Shown: positions 41,693-49,062 of the stretch, piece by piece
Numbering within the stretch: the stretch's first letter is position 1
Layout of the letters: each line of letters starts with the position of its first letter
NCBI GenBank assembly: GCA_913055615.1
Contig: CAJXKK010000009.1
Span: forward strand, 1-64,000
DNA: 64,000 nt
From: an uncultured Ectothiorhodospiraceae bacterium
GTDB taxonomy: Bacteria > Pseudomonadota > Gammaproteobacteria > XJ16 > Halofilaceae
Direction of reading: 5' to 3'
The notes under the pieces: model-generated
Told to the model about the DNA's origin: nothing
The model's input: the letters and a program-made list of their open reading frames with translations, nothing else
The model's database searches: none
Program-made: the position numbers and the translations under genes

Positions 41693-41790
41693 TCAACGGG
41701 GCACGCGATCACGCCAGTAGCCGGGCCTACGGGAATGATGGGCAGATACTCGGTGTCGTAGTACGAGTTCAGACGATTCAACGCCGCCCA
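41693..41790 (-). pseudogene. 3' remnant of a RelE/ParE-type toxin gene
   Basis: On the minus strand the sequence encodes ...SAHHSRRPGYWRDRVPR followed by a stop. This is nearly the C-terminus of the intact toxin at 43427-43741 (AHHSRRPGYWRDRMPR). About 65 bp around the end, including sequence beyond the stop, is shared by the two sites. Upstream the similarity fades, so only the last part of a second toxin copy survives. Confidence 0.75.
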
Positions 41791-41840
41791 CGGATCGGCG
41801 ACCGCTGACCGGAGCGAATCCCTGCCGCTATGCTCCTGCC

Positions 41841-42382
41841 ATGACGGATCCCGACGACGATTACACCCGTATTCGGCGACGCGCAGGGGCGCTGGGGCTG
41901 ATCATGCGCGGGGGGTTCTCCCCGGAGGCGGACGATGGCGTGCCCCCGCTCCCGGACGGGCGGCCGGCGCGTACGGTTGTTCTGCTCGGGAATACCGGCG
42001 AATCGATGTGGCCGGTGTTCTCGCGCTCGCCCGAGGCAACGGATGGCCGGCCGCATCCGCTCGATCCCTGGAGCCGACGGGTGATCGGCGACATCGCCGC
42101 GCGCTTCGATGGTTCCGCGTGTTTTCCCGACGATGGCCCACCGTGGCCGCCGTTCGTGGCCTGGGCGAAACGGGCGGAGGCGGTGACGGAGTCGCCGATC
42201 GGGATTCTGGTGCATCCGGACTATGGGCTCTGGCATGCCTGGCGCGCCGGGCCTGTCCGGTGGGGCAGGAATACAACTATCAGCGGGAGCAGCAGGCGTT
42301 GCATCTGGATGCGTTTCTGATCGGGCAGGGGTTTGGTGCTCGATTCGGTGATGGGGATAGAGGGCGCGGGAATGGCGATTGA
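41841..42382 (+). pseudogene. Iron-sulfur (ferredoxin-like) protein gene with internal deletion and frameshift
   Basis: The N-terminal part reads well: MTDPDDDYTRIRRRAGALGL, RTVVLLGNTGESMWPVFSRS, and HPDYGLWHAWRAG. From about 42240 the homologous continuation is in another frame (LARRACPVGQEYNYQREQQA). The cysteine-rich middle section expected before ACPVG is missing. The junction lies in TGCCTGGCGCGCCGGGCC, which can be read in both parts, so deletion between short repeats is likely. The family looks like small 4Fe-4S proteins annotated only as ferredoxin; identity is tentative. Confidence 0.5.
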
Positions 42383-42639
42383 TTCGGCTTGCTGATGCAG
42401 GGGACTTCGTGCGCCTCTGGCCAGGGTCATCGGCAGTGCGGGCACTGGATCGCCGCGTCGCCTGTCGGCTCCTCGCGATGACGGTCCGGGGACGACGGCT
42501 GGTGTTGGCGGATCGCGTCGGACTTGCCGGCGGTTGCCTTGGGCGAAAGGCGGTTACGGTTGGACCGGGGTAGTTGTGTGCGTGCCGTCGGCTGGCTGGT
42601 CCGCGGTATGATGGCGGTCCGTCACCGTGGGGTTGTCCG

Positions 42640-43278
42640 ATGTATGTGCCTGGGCATTTCGAAGAAGCGCGCGAGGAGGAACTGCTCGGGCTGATCGCGT
42701 CGTATCCGTTGGGCGCTCTGGTTTTTGGCGGTCCGCACGGGCTCGATGCGAGTCATCTGCCGTTTCTGTTTGACGACGCCGGCGGCGAACGGAAGCTGCT
42801 GGCGCACGTGGCGCGGGCGAACCCGTTGTGGGAGGAGGTCGCGGACGGCGCGGAGGTGCTGGTGATCTTCCGCGCCGATGATGCGTATATCTCGCCGAAC
42901 TGGTATCCGAGCAAGCATGAATTCCATCGCCAGGTGCCGACCTGGAACTATCGCGTCGTCCACGTCCTTGGGCGAATTCATGTCCGCGACGATGAGCGCT
43001 TCGTGCGTGGTGTCGTGGCCCGGTTGACCCGCAAGCACGAGCGCGAGGCGGAATCACCGAAGCCGTGGAAGATGTCCGATTCGCCGCGTGAGTTCACCGA
43101 TCAGATGATCGCGAACATCGTCGGCATCGAGATCGAGGTCGATCGCATGTTGGGCAAGTGGAAGCTGAGCCAGAACAAGGAGCAACGCGATCGGCTCGGT
43201 GCGGTCGACGCACTCGACGAGCGTGGCGGGGCGGGCATCGCGTCGGCAATGCGCCGGACTCTGGAGGACGACGACTGA
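42640..43278 (+). CDS. PaiB-type FMN-binding regulatory protein
   Basis: A 212-residue split-barrel flavoprotein-like protein from the ATG at 42640 (MYVPGHFEEAREEELLGLIA). Conserved blocks are LDASHLPFLFD, HVARANPLWE, YISPNWYPSK, VPTWNYRVVHVLGR and KMSDSPREFTDQMIANIVGIEI. In Bacillus PaiB is linked to control of sporulation and protease genes; in proteobacteria its role is uncertain. The 257-bp gap on its left shows no other gene. Confidence 0.9.
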   Translation: MYVPGHFEEAREEELLGLIASYPLGALVFGGPHGLDASHLPFLFDDAGGERKLLAHVARANPLWEEVADGAEVLVIFRADDAYISPNWYPSKHEFHRQVPTWNYRVVHVLGRIHVRDDERFVRGVVARLTRKHEREAESPKPWKMSDSPREFTDQMIANIVGIEIEVDRMLGKWKLSQNKEQRDRLGAVDALDERGGAGIASAMRRTLEDDD

Positions 43279-43426
43279 GGACCCCGACCCGAGCGGTTGG
43301 TCGAGCGTCCATGCGTGCGACAGTGCACTGGCCGGACGGCCGCACCGGATCCCCGAACTGCTGCACCGCTTTCAGGACGGTCTGCTTTATCGGCCTACGC
43401 CCTGCGACGCGCGCGTGAACTCCGCG

Positions 43427-43741
43427 TCAGCGGGGCATGCGATCACGCCAGTAGCCGGGCCTTCGGGAATGATGAGCAAACGCCACGATTATGATCTCAT
43501 CGTCGCGCTGGATGGTGATAATGTCATAGGGGAAGCGGCGGAGAATGAGTCTTTTGGCTCCCCTGGAGCCGGAGGCGCCCGGCATGGGAGTCAGTGGAAA
43601 CAGGTCTTCCTCAATGAGTTCGATTCCGTACTCGAGGGCATCGGCGAATTCCGTGCCAAGGCCCCGCCTTTCGGCCTCGTACCACGCCGCTGCAGCCTCG
43701 GCTTCCTCGGAGGCCTGCCGAAGGATACGGACATTCGGCAC
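43427..43741 (-). CDS. RelE/ParE-family toxin
   Basis: A 104-residue toxin of a type II toxin-antitoxin pair, MPNVRILRQASEEAEAAAAW at the start, then RLILRRFPYDIITIQRDDEI and HHSRRPGYWRDRMPR at the end. ParE-like members poison gyrase and RelE-like members cut mRNA; the sequence does not decide between them. The GTG start overlaps the antitoxin stop by one base, so it follows the antitoxin in one operon. A remnant of a second copy is at 41693. Confidence 0.88.
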   Translation of the reverse strand: MPNVRILRQASEEAEAAAAWYEAERRGLGTEFADALEYGIELIEEDLFPLTPMPGASGSRGAKRLILRRFPYDIITIQRDDEIIIVAFAHHSRRPGYWRDRMPR

Positions 43742-43980
43742 TAACGGGCGTCCAGCTTCGCTCGCATGCGCTCCCGAAACTCGCTGCGGTCAATAGATTC
43801 TGCCTGTCCGTGGTCGATCTCGCTGATCCGTCGTGTGATCTCGCGATCCCATGCATCCTCAACCCCGTCGTCGCGGGGCGCGTCCAGGCTCAGCACCAGA
43901 TCGTGAGCCAGTTCTGCGCGCTCGGCCTCGGACAATCCAAGGATCTCGGACCGAAGCCGCTCAAAGGGTTCAGTAGCCAT
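43741..43980 (-). CDS. Addiction-module antitoxin
   Basis: A 79-residue small acidic protein from MATEPFERLRSEILGLSEAE (ATG at 43980), with ELAHDLVLSLDAPRDDGVED and a C-terminal helix EFRERMRAKLDAR. This is the antitoxin type (putative addiction-module component) that normally precedes RelE/ParE toxins. Ten further residues upstream in frame are possible, but the shorter start matches the family. Confidence 0.85.
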   Translation of the reverse strand: MATEPFERLRSEILGLSEAERAELAHDLVLSLDAPRDDGVEDAWDREITRRISEIDHGQAESIDRSEFRERMRAKLDAR

Positions 43981-44313
43981 GCCGCCTCCGGCGTGAATTG
44001 ACATATCCATGCTACCGCCGGGGTGTGGCCTTCACAATGCGCTGTCCGTTGGACGGTGAAAGAACCGTTTCGTCGAACGATCTGCTTGGTTATTGCTCTG
44101 TGATCCATCGGCCCCGGATTCCGCTGTCGCTGCATCCGGGCTACCGGGGGCCTCGTTCTTTTGCCGTTCTTCGCGACCCTTGGCGAACCCCGCGCCCTGG
44201 CGGGAACCCGAACCCACGCTGAAAGGGCCCGACGCTCTCACGTCAGTTCCCCGTGGGCGCACCCGCTCCCGGCGTTTATACTGTGCGATCCGCATTTGCC
44301 CGGAGTACCCGCC
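43981..44313. repeat. Repeat-containing gap between antitoxin and lptM
   Basis: A GTAGCCCGGATG-type repeat in inverse orientation lies at 44112-44144. CTTGGCGAACC / GGCGGGAACCC elements of the CCAAGGCG family follow at about 44165-44217. A TATACT box (44277-44282) may be the -10 of the lptM-lysA promoter; its -35 is poor. Confidence 0.6.
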
Positions 44314-44436
44314 GTGACGCCGCGATTGCTGTTGCTTGCCTTTGTCCTGGTACTCGCCGCCGGCTGCGGCCAGAAGGGCCCGCTGTACATGCCGGACGAG
44401 TCGCAGGACGAGTCCACCGAAGAAACCGACGACTGA
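44314..44436 (+). CDS. lptM: LptM-like small lipoprotein
   Basis: A 40-residue lipoprotein from a GTG start at 44314 preceded by GGAG. Signal peptide MTPRLLLLAFVLVLAAG leads to the lipobox cysteine in LAAGCGQKGPLYMP, the hallmark of LptM (YifL), which helps mature the LptDE lipopolysaccharide translocon. It lies 10 bp upstream of lysA, the usual place. Its C-terminus is short and acidic. Confidence 0.88.
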   Translation: MTPRLLLLAFVLVLAAGCGQKGPLYMPDESQDESTEETDD

Positions 44437-44446
44437 AGGGCGCCCC

Positions 44447-45727
44447 ATGGATCATTTCGAGTACCGCGACGGGCGCCTGTACGCCGAGTCGATCGACGTC
44501 GAATCGCTGGCCTCGCGCTTCGGCACGCCGCTGTACGTGTATTCGCGCGCGACCCTGGAACGCCACTGGCACGCCTTCGACCGCGCGCTGGCCGGTCGGC
44601 CGCACCGCGTCTGCTATTCGGTCAAGGCGAACTCGAACCTGGCGGTGCTGGACGTGCTTGCGCGGCTGGGCTCGGGGTTCGATATCGTCTCGGTGGGTGA
44701 GCTTGAACGCGTGCTGAAGGTCGGCGCCGCGCCGGCGGACATCGTCTTCTCCGGGGTCGGCAAGAGCGCGGCCGAGATCGAGCGCGCGCTGTTCGTCGGG
44801 ATTGGTTGTTTCAATGTCGAGTCGGCGGCGGAGCTGGAGCGCATCGAGGCGATCGCGGCGGCCGCGGGCACGGTCGCGCCCATCTCGCTGCGCGTGAACC
44901 CCGATGTCGATCCGAAGACGCATCCGTATATCGCCACGGGGATGCAGACCTCGAAGTTCGGCATCGCCATCGACGCCGCGCCGGCGCTCTATCGGCACGC
45001 CGCCGACAGCCCGCATCTGCGCGTGGTCGGGATCGACTGCCATATCGGCTCGCAGCTGACGGACGTGCAGCCCTTCGTCGATACGGTCGACCGGGTGCTG
45101 GCACTGCGTGCCGAGTTGCTCGCGGACGGGATCGGGATCGAGCACCTGGATCTGGGCGGCGGGCTTGGGATCCCGTATCGCGATGAGCAGCCGCCGCATC
45201 CGACGGAATGGGCGGCGGCGATCGATCGGGCGCTGGGCGATGTGGACTGCGAGATCCGGGTCGAGCCCGGGCGCGCGATCGCGGGGAACGCCGGGATCAT
45301 GGTCTCACGGGTGGAGTACATGAAGCAGGCGCCGAAGAAGCGCTTCGCGATCGTCGATGCGGGTATGAACGACATGATTCGCCCGTCGCTGTACGACGCC
45401 TGGCAGGCGATCATCCCGGTGGTCGAGCGTGAGGGCGAGGCGTTGCCCTGCGATGTGGTCGGGCCGGTGTGCGAGTCGGGGGATTTCCTCGGCCATGATC
45501 GGCCGCTGGCCGTGGAGGCGGGCGATCTGCTGGCGGTGCGCTCGGCGGGCGCCTACGGGTTCGTGATGGCGTCGAACTACAACACCCGGCCGAAGCCGGC
45601 CGAGGTGATGGTCGACGGGGATCGCGCGCAACTGGTGCGAGCGCGTGAGGCGCTGGCCGATCTGTGGACCGGGGAGAAGTGCCTGGTGTCGGAGACGGAC
45701 ATGGCGGCGAACGCGGATGCGGAATGA
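44447..45727 (+). CDS. lysA: Diaminopimelate decarboxylase
   Basis: PLP enzyme making lysine from meso-diaminopimelate. It has 426 residues from MDHFEYRDGRLYAESIDVES. The PLP lysine lies in CYSVKANSNLAVL. Other blocks are HIGSQLTDVQPF, LDLGGGLGIPY and the active-site CESGDFLGHDR. It is in an operon with lptM upstream and a methyltransferase, dapF, DUF484 and xerC downstream. An in-frame extension across lptM is spurious. Confidence 0.97.
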   Translation: MDHFEYRDGRLYAESIDVESLASRFGTPLYVYSRATLERHWHAFDRALAGRPHRVCYSVKANSNLAVLDVLARLGSGFDIVSVGELERVLKVGAAPADIVFSGVGKSAAEIERALFVGIGCFNVESAAELERIEAIAAAAGTVAPISLRVNPDVDPKTHPYIATGMQTSKFGIAIDAAPALYRHAADSPHLRVVGIDCHIGSQLTDVQPFVDTVDRVLALRAELLADGIGIEHLDLGGGLGIPYRDEQPPHPTEWAAAIDRALGDVDCEIRVEPGRAIAGNAGIMVSRVEYMKQAPKKRFAIVDAGMNDMIRPSLYDAWQAIIPVVEREGEALPCDVVGPVCESGDFLGHDRPLAVEAGDLLAVRSAGAYGFVMASNYNTRPKPAEVMVDGDRAQLVRAREALADLWTGEKCLVSETDMAANADAE

Positions 45728-46386
45728 TGCTGGAGCGTAGGCCTGAACCCGAACTGATGGATGAAGCGGAGCAGGCCGCGGCTTATGCCGGGGCGGATTT
45801 CGAGGCTTCGCATGGGGCGATCGTGCATGCACTGGTGGGGCGGTTGCCGGATTTCCCGACGGCCGGGCATGTGCTGGATATCGGTTGTGGCCCCGGGGAT
45901 ATCTCGATTCGGGTGGCACGGTATTTCCCGGGCGTGCAGGTCGATGGCATTGATGGGGCCCAGGAGATGCTGGCGCCGGGCCGCGAGCGTATCGAGCGTG
46001 AAGGGCTTGGTGAGCGGATCGGGCTGTACCGGGTGACGCTGCCGGGTGAAGCGCCGCCGCGGGAGGCGTATGACGCGGTGGTTTCGAACAGCCTGCTGCA
46101 TCATCTGCATGATCCGATGGTGTTGTGGCGGGTTATTGCGGCGACCGCGCGTGTGGGGGCCCCGGTGTTCATCGCCGATCTTGCGCGGCCGGAGGATGAG
46201 GCGGCCGTGGATGCGCTGGTCGCCGGGATGGCGGACGAGCCCGCGGTGTTGCAGCGTGATTTCCGGGCGTCTTTGCATGCGGCGTTCACGGTGGAGGAGG
46301 TTCGGGGGCAGTTGCGTGCGGCGGGGCTGGATCTGGCGGTCGAGTTGATGGATGACCATCATCTGGTGGTCTGGGGGTATAGGTAG
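45724..46386 (+). CDS. Class I SAM-dependent methyltransferase
   Basis: A 220-residue methyltransferase with the SAM loop VLDIGCGPGDISIRVA and DAVVSNSLLHHLHDPMVLWR. The start overlaps the lysA stop (ATGATG at 45724-45729, either ATG possible). No substrate is indicated. It is inserted between lysA and dapF, which are usually adjacent, so it may be a local addition or part of cell-wall/lysine metabolism; no evidence decides. Confidence 0.85.
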   Translation: MMLERRPEPELMDEAEQAAAYAGADFEASHGAIVHALVGRLPDFPTAGHVLDIGCGPGDISIRVARYFPGVQVDGIDGAQEMLAPGRERIEREGLGERIGLYRVTLPGEAPPREAYDAVVSNSLLHHLHDPMVLWRVIAATARVGAPVFIADLARPEDEAAVDALVAGMADEPAVLQRDFRASLHAAFTVEEVRGQLRAAGLDLAVELMDDHHLVVWGYR

Positions 46387-46413
46387 GTTTTTGGGGTGTT
46401 CGCGTTTGGCTGG

Positions 46414-46440
46414 CGGTTCGCGGGCAAGCCCGCTCCTACA
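46414..46440 (-). repeat. REP-type palindrome, CCCGC variant
   Basis: GGTTCGCGGGCAAGCCCGCT followed by CCTACA, upstream of dapF. Same variant as the pair at 20334 and 20446. A TTTTTGGGGTG motif precedes both this copy and the 20446 copy. Confidence 0.75.
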
Positions 46441-46476
46441 GGGGGATCGATTGGGGCGATTCGGTAAGGGACTGGG

Positions 46477-47304
46477 ATGACGCTCGAATTCACGAAGATG
46501 CACGGGCTGGGCAACGACTTCGTCGTGCTTGATGGGGTTTCCTCGTCCGTGTCGGTCGATGGCGATCTGGTGCGGCTCCTGGGGGATCGGCATCGCGGGG
46601 TCGGCTGTGATCAGGTCCTGTTGATCGAGCCGGCCGCGGGCGCGGCGGATTTCAGTTACAGGATCTTCAACGCCGATGGTGGCGAGGTCGAGCAGTGCGG
46701 CAACGGGGCGCGTTGTGTGGCGCGGTTCGTGCGTGATCGGGGGCTCACGGACGCCGATCGGATCGCGTTTTCCACGCTGGCCGGGATGATCCGTACACAG
46801 CTCATCCCGGACGGACGGGTCGCGGTGGATATGGGCGTGCCGCGTTTCGAGCCCCCGGAGATCCCGTTTGATGCGCCGGAGCGGGCGGATCGCTATGCGC
46901 TCGAGGCCGGCGGGGCCACCTGGGAGATCGGCGCGGTGTCGATGGGCAACCCGCACGCGGTGCTGTTTGTCGACGATGTCGAGCATGCGCCGGTGACGGA
47001 GCTGGGGCCCGTGATCGAGCATCATCCGCGCTTCCCGCGGCGCGCCAACGTCGGCTTCATGCAGATGATCGACCCTGCGCGGATCGCGCTGCGCGTCTGG
47101 GAACGGGGCGCAGGTGAGACCGCGGCGTGCGGGACCGGTGCCTGCGCCGCGGTGGCGGTCGGGCGCCGGCTCGGCTGGCTTGACGCCAGTGTGACGGTGG
47201 CCTTGCCTGGTGGTGAACTTGTGATTGACTGGGCCGGCGCGGATAATCCGTTATGGATGACCGGCGCGGCCGAAACCGCCTTCCACGGGACGCTCGCCCG
47301 ATGA
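46477..47304 (+). CDS. dapF: Diaminopimelate epimerase
   Basis: Converts LL- to meso-diaminopimelate for lysine and peptidoglycan. It has 275 residues. The two catalytic cysteines are C74 in EQCGNGARC and C218 in AACGTGACAAV. The N-terminal KMHGLGNDFVVLDG is typical. Its stop overlaps the DUF484 start by 4 bp. Confidence 0.97.
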   Translation: MTLEFTKMHGLGNDFVVLDGVSSSVSVDGDLVRLLGDRHRGVGCDQVLLIEPAAGAADFSYRIFNADGGEVEQCGNGARCVARFVRDRGLTDADRIAFSTLAGMIRTQLIPDGRVAVDMGVPRFEPPEIPFDAPERADRYALEAGGATWEIGAVSMGNPHAVLFVDDVEHAPVTELGPVIEHHPRFPRRANVGFMQMIDPARIALRVWERGAGETAACGTGACAAVAVGRRLGWLDASVTVALPGGELVIDWAGADNPLWMTGAAETAFHGTLAR

Positions 47305-48002
47305 CGACTTCGCCAGAGACCACTGCCCCGATGACCGAACTCGACGACGAGACCGTCGCCGAATACCTGCGCGCCCACCCGGATTTCCTGCGGCGGCACG
47401 AGGATGTGCTCGTTGCGATGAATATCCCGCACCGGCCGGGGCCGGGGGCGGTTTCCCTGATCGAGCGGCAGGTGGCGACCCTGCGCGAGCGCAACGAGCG
47501 CCTGGAGCACAAGCTCGCCGAGCTCATGCGCACGGCGCGCGAGAACGAGCGCGTCGGTGCCCGGTTGCTGTCACTCGGGCGCGGCCTGCTGGAGGCCGAG
47601 TCGCTGGACGGCGTGCTCGCACTGGTCCGGGATACGCTGCTGACCGAGTTCGCCGCCGACGAGGCGGCGATCGTGCTGATCGATCATGACGGCCCCGCCG
47701 GGGGCCACTTCCTGGCCGCCGATGGCCCGGTCGCGCAGGCCTTCGCCGGTGTGCTCGAGCGCGGCGCCGCGGTCTGCGGTCGGCTTAGCGATGAGCAGCA
47801 TGCCGCGCTCTTCGGCGAGCGGGCGGACCACATCGCGTCCGCGGCGGTCGCGCCGCTGCGCGCGGGCCGTGTCAGCGGTCTGATCGGACTCGGCAGTCAC
47901 GAGGCCGGGCATTTCACCCCGGATATGGGTACGCTCTTCCTGGAACAACTCGGTGAGCTGGTCTCGGCTGGTCTCGCCCGCCATACCCAGTGCCCGGTGT
48001 GA
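47301..48002 (+). CDS. DUF484 family protein (GAF-like)
   Basis: A 233-residue protein, MTTSPETTAPMTELDDETVA at the start, with the DUF484 N-terminus (AEYLRAHPDFLRRHEDVL), a coiled-coil stretch (VATLRERNERLEHKLAELM) and a GAF-like domain ending FLEQLGELVSAGLAR. The gene regularly sits between dapF and xerC in gammaproteobacteria. Function is unknown. It overlaps both neighbours by 4 bp, so translation is probably coupled through dapF-DUF484-xerC. Confidence 0.92.
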   Translation: MTTSPETTAPMTELDDETVAEYLRAHPDFLRRHEDVLVAMNIPHRPGPGAVSLIERQVATLRERNERLEHKLAELMRTARENERVGARLLSLGRGLLEAESLDGVLALVRDTLLTEFAADEAAIVLIDHDGPAGGHFLAADGPVAQAFAGVLERGAAVCGRLSDEQHAALFGERADHIASAAVAPLRAGRVSGLIGLGSHEAGHFTPDMGTLFLEQLGELVSAGLARHTQCPV

Positions 48003-48919
48003 CGCGCCAGGGCGAGCTCGACCGCTTCCTCGATAACCTCCGCAACGGGCGTAATGCCTCGCCCGCCACCTGCAGCGAATACGGGCGCGACCTGGCCCGC
48101 TTCAGCGCCTTCCTCGAACGCGACGGCATCGATGACTGGTCGGCCGTGAGCGCCGATCACGTGCAGCGCTTCGTCGCCGCCGAGCGTCGGCGCGGCCTCA
48201 GTGGTCGCTCGCTGGCGCGCTCGCTGGCGGCAATCCGCGCCCTGTTCGGCTGGCTGTTGCGGGAGGACCGCGTGCGCTTCGATCCCGCGGCCGACATCCG
48301 GCCACCGCGCTCGGGGCGGCCACTGCCGCACGCGCTGGAGGTGGAAGAGGTCGAGCGCCTGGTGCAAGTGCCCGGCGCGGGCCCGCGCGAATGCCGCGAC
48401 CGGGCCATGCTGGAACTGTTCTATTCCTCGGGCCTGCGGCTGGCGGAACTGGCCGGGCTGGATGTAACCGGTGTCGATCTCGGTGACGCCACGGCGCGGG
48501 TCCTCGGCAAGGGCCGGCGCGAGCGCATCGTCCCGCTGGGCGCCGCCGCGTGCAAGGCGCTGGGCGACTGGCTGCGGGCGCGGGCCGAATGGGCCGACCC
48601 CGACGAGCCCGCCCTGTTCGTCAGCGCGCGCGGTCGACGGCTCTCCCGGCGTGCGATCCAGGATCGGGTCGCGCACTGGGCCAGGCGCCTCGGCCTGCCG
48701 GGCAATGTGCATCCGCACATGCTGCGGCATTCCTTCGCGACCCATATGCTGGAGTCGAGCGGCGATCTGCGCGCCGTTCAGGAACTGCTCGGCCACGCGG
48801 ATATCTCTACCACGCAGATCTACACGCATCTAGATTTCAGCCATCTGGCGGACGTCTATGAACGCGCGCATCCGCGGGCGCGGCGGGGTGATGGGAAGGG
48901 GTCGGAGGGCGGCCAGTAG
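47999..48919 (+). CDS. xerC: Site-specific tyrosine recombinase XerC
   Basis: Resolves chromosome dimers at dif together with XerD. It has 306 residues from the GTG at 47999, which overlaps the DUF484 stop (GTGA); a GTG at 47990 would add three residues. The N-terminal SAM-like domain includes FLDNLRNGRNASPATCSEYG. The catalytic part has RLAELAGLDV, HMLRHSFATHML, LLGHADISTTQIY and the nucleophilic tyrosine in QIYTHLDF. dif itself is not expected near the origin and was not seen. Confidence 0.95.
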   Translation: MTRQGELDRFLDNLRNGRNASPATCSEYGRDLARFSAFLERDGIDDWSAVSADHVQRFVAAERRRGLSGRSLARSLAAIRALFGWLLREDRVRFDPAADIRPPRSGRPLPHALEVEEVERLVQVPGAGPRECRDRAMLELFYSSGLRLAELAGLDVTGVDLGDATARVLGKGRRERIVPLGAAACKALGDWLRARAEWADPDEPALFVSARGRRLSRRAIQDRVAHWARRLGLPGNVHPHMLRHSFATHMLESSGDLRAVQELLGHADISTTQIYTHLDFSHLADVYERAHPRARRGDGKGSEGGQ

Positions 48920-48956
48920 AGCGGCGCGGTGATCCCGCCGGTGGTCGATGGCTTTA

Positions 48957-49032
48957 TCGCGAGCAAGCTCGCTCCTACAGGCGTATTTCCGTCGGTGGTA
49001 CGGGGTTTTTGTAGGAGCGAGCTTGCTCGCGA
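48957..49032. repeat. Inverted pair of REP-type palindromes
   Basis: Copies at 48957-48980 (minus) and 49010-49032 (plus) share the TAGGAGCGAGCTTGCTCGC core. They lie in the 143-bp gap between xerC and the convergent PilZ-like gene. Confidence 0.85.
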
Positions 49033-49062
49033 TGGTGCACGGTGGCGGAGACCCTCCGATGA

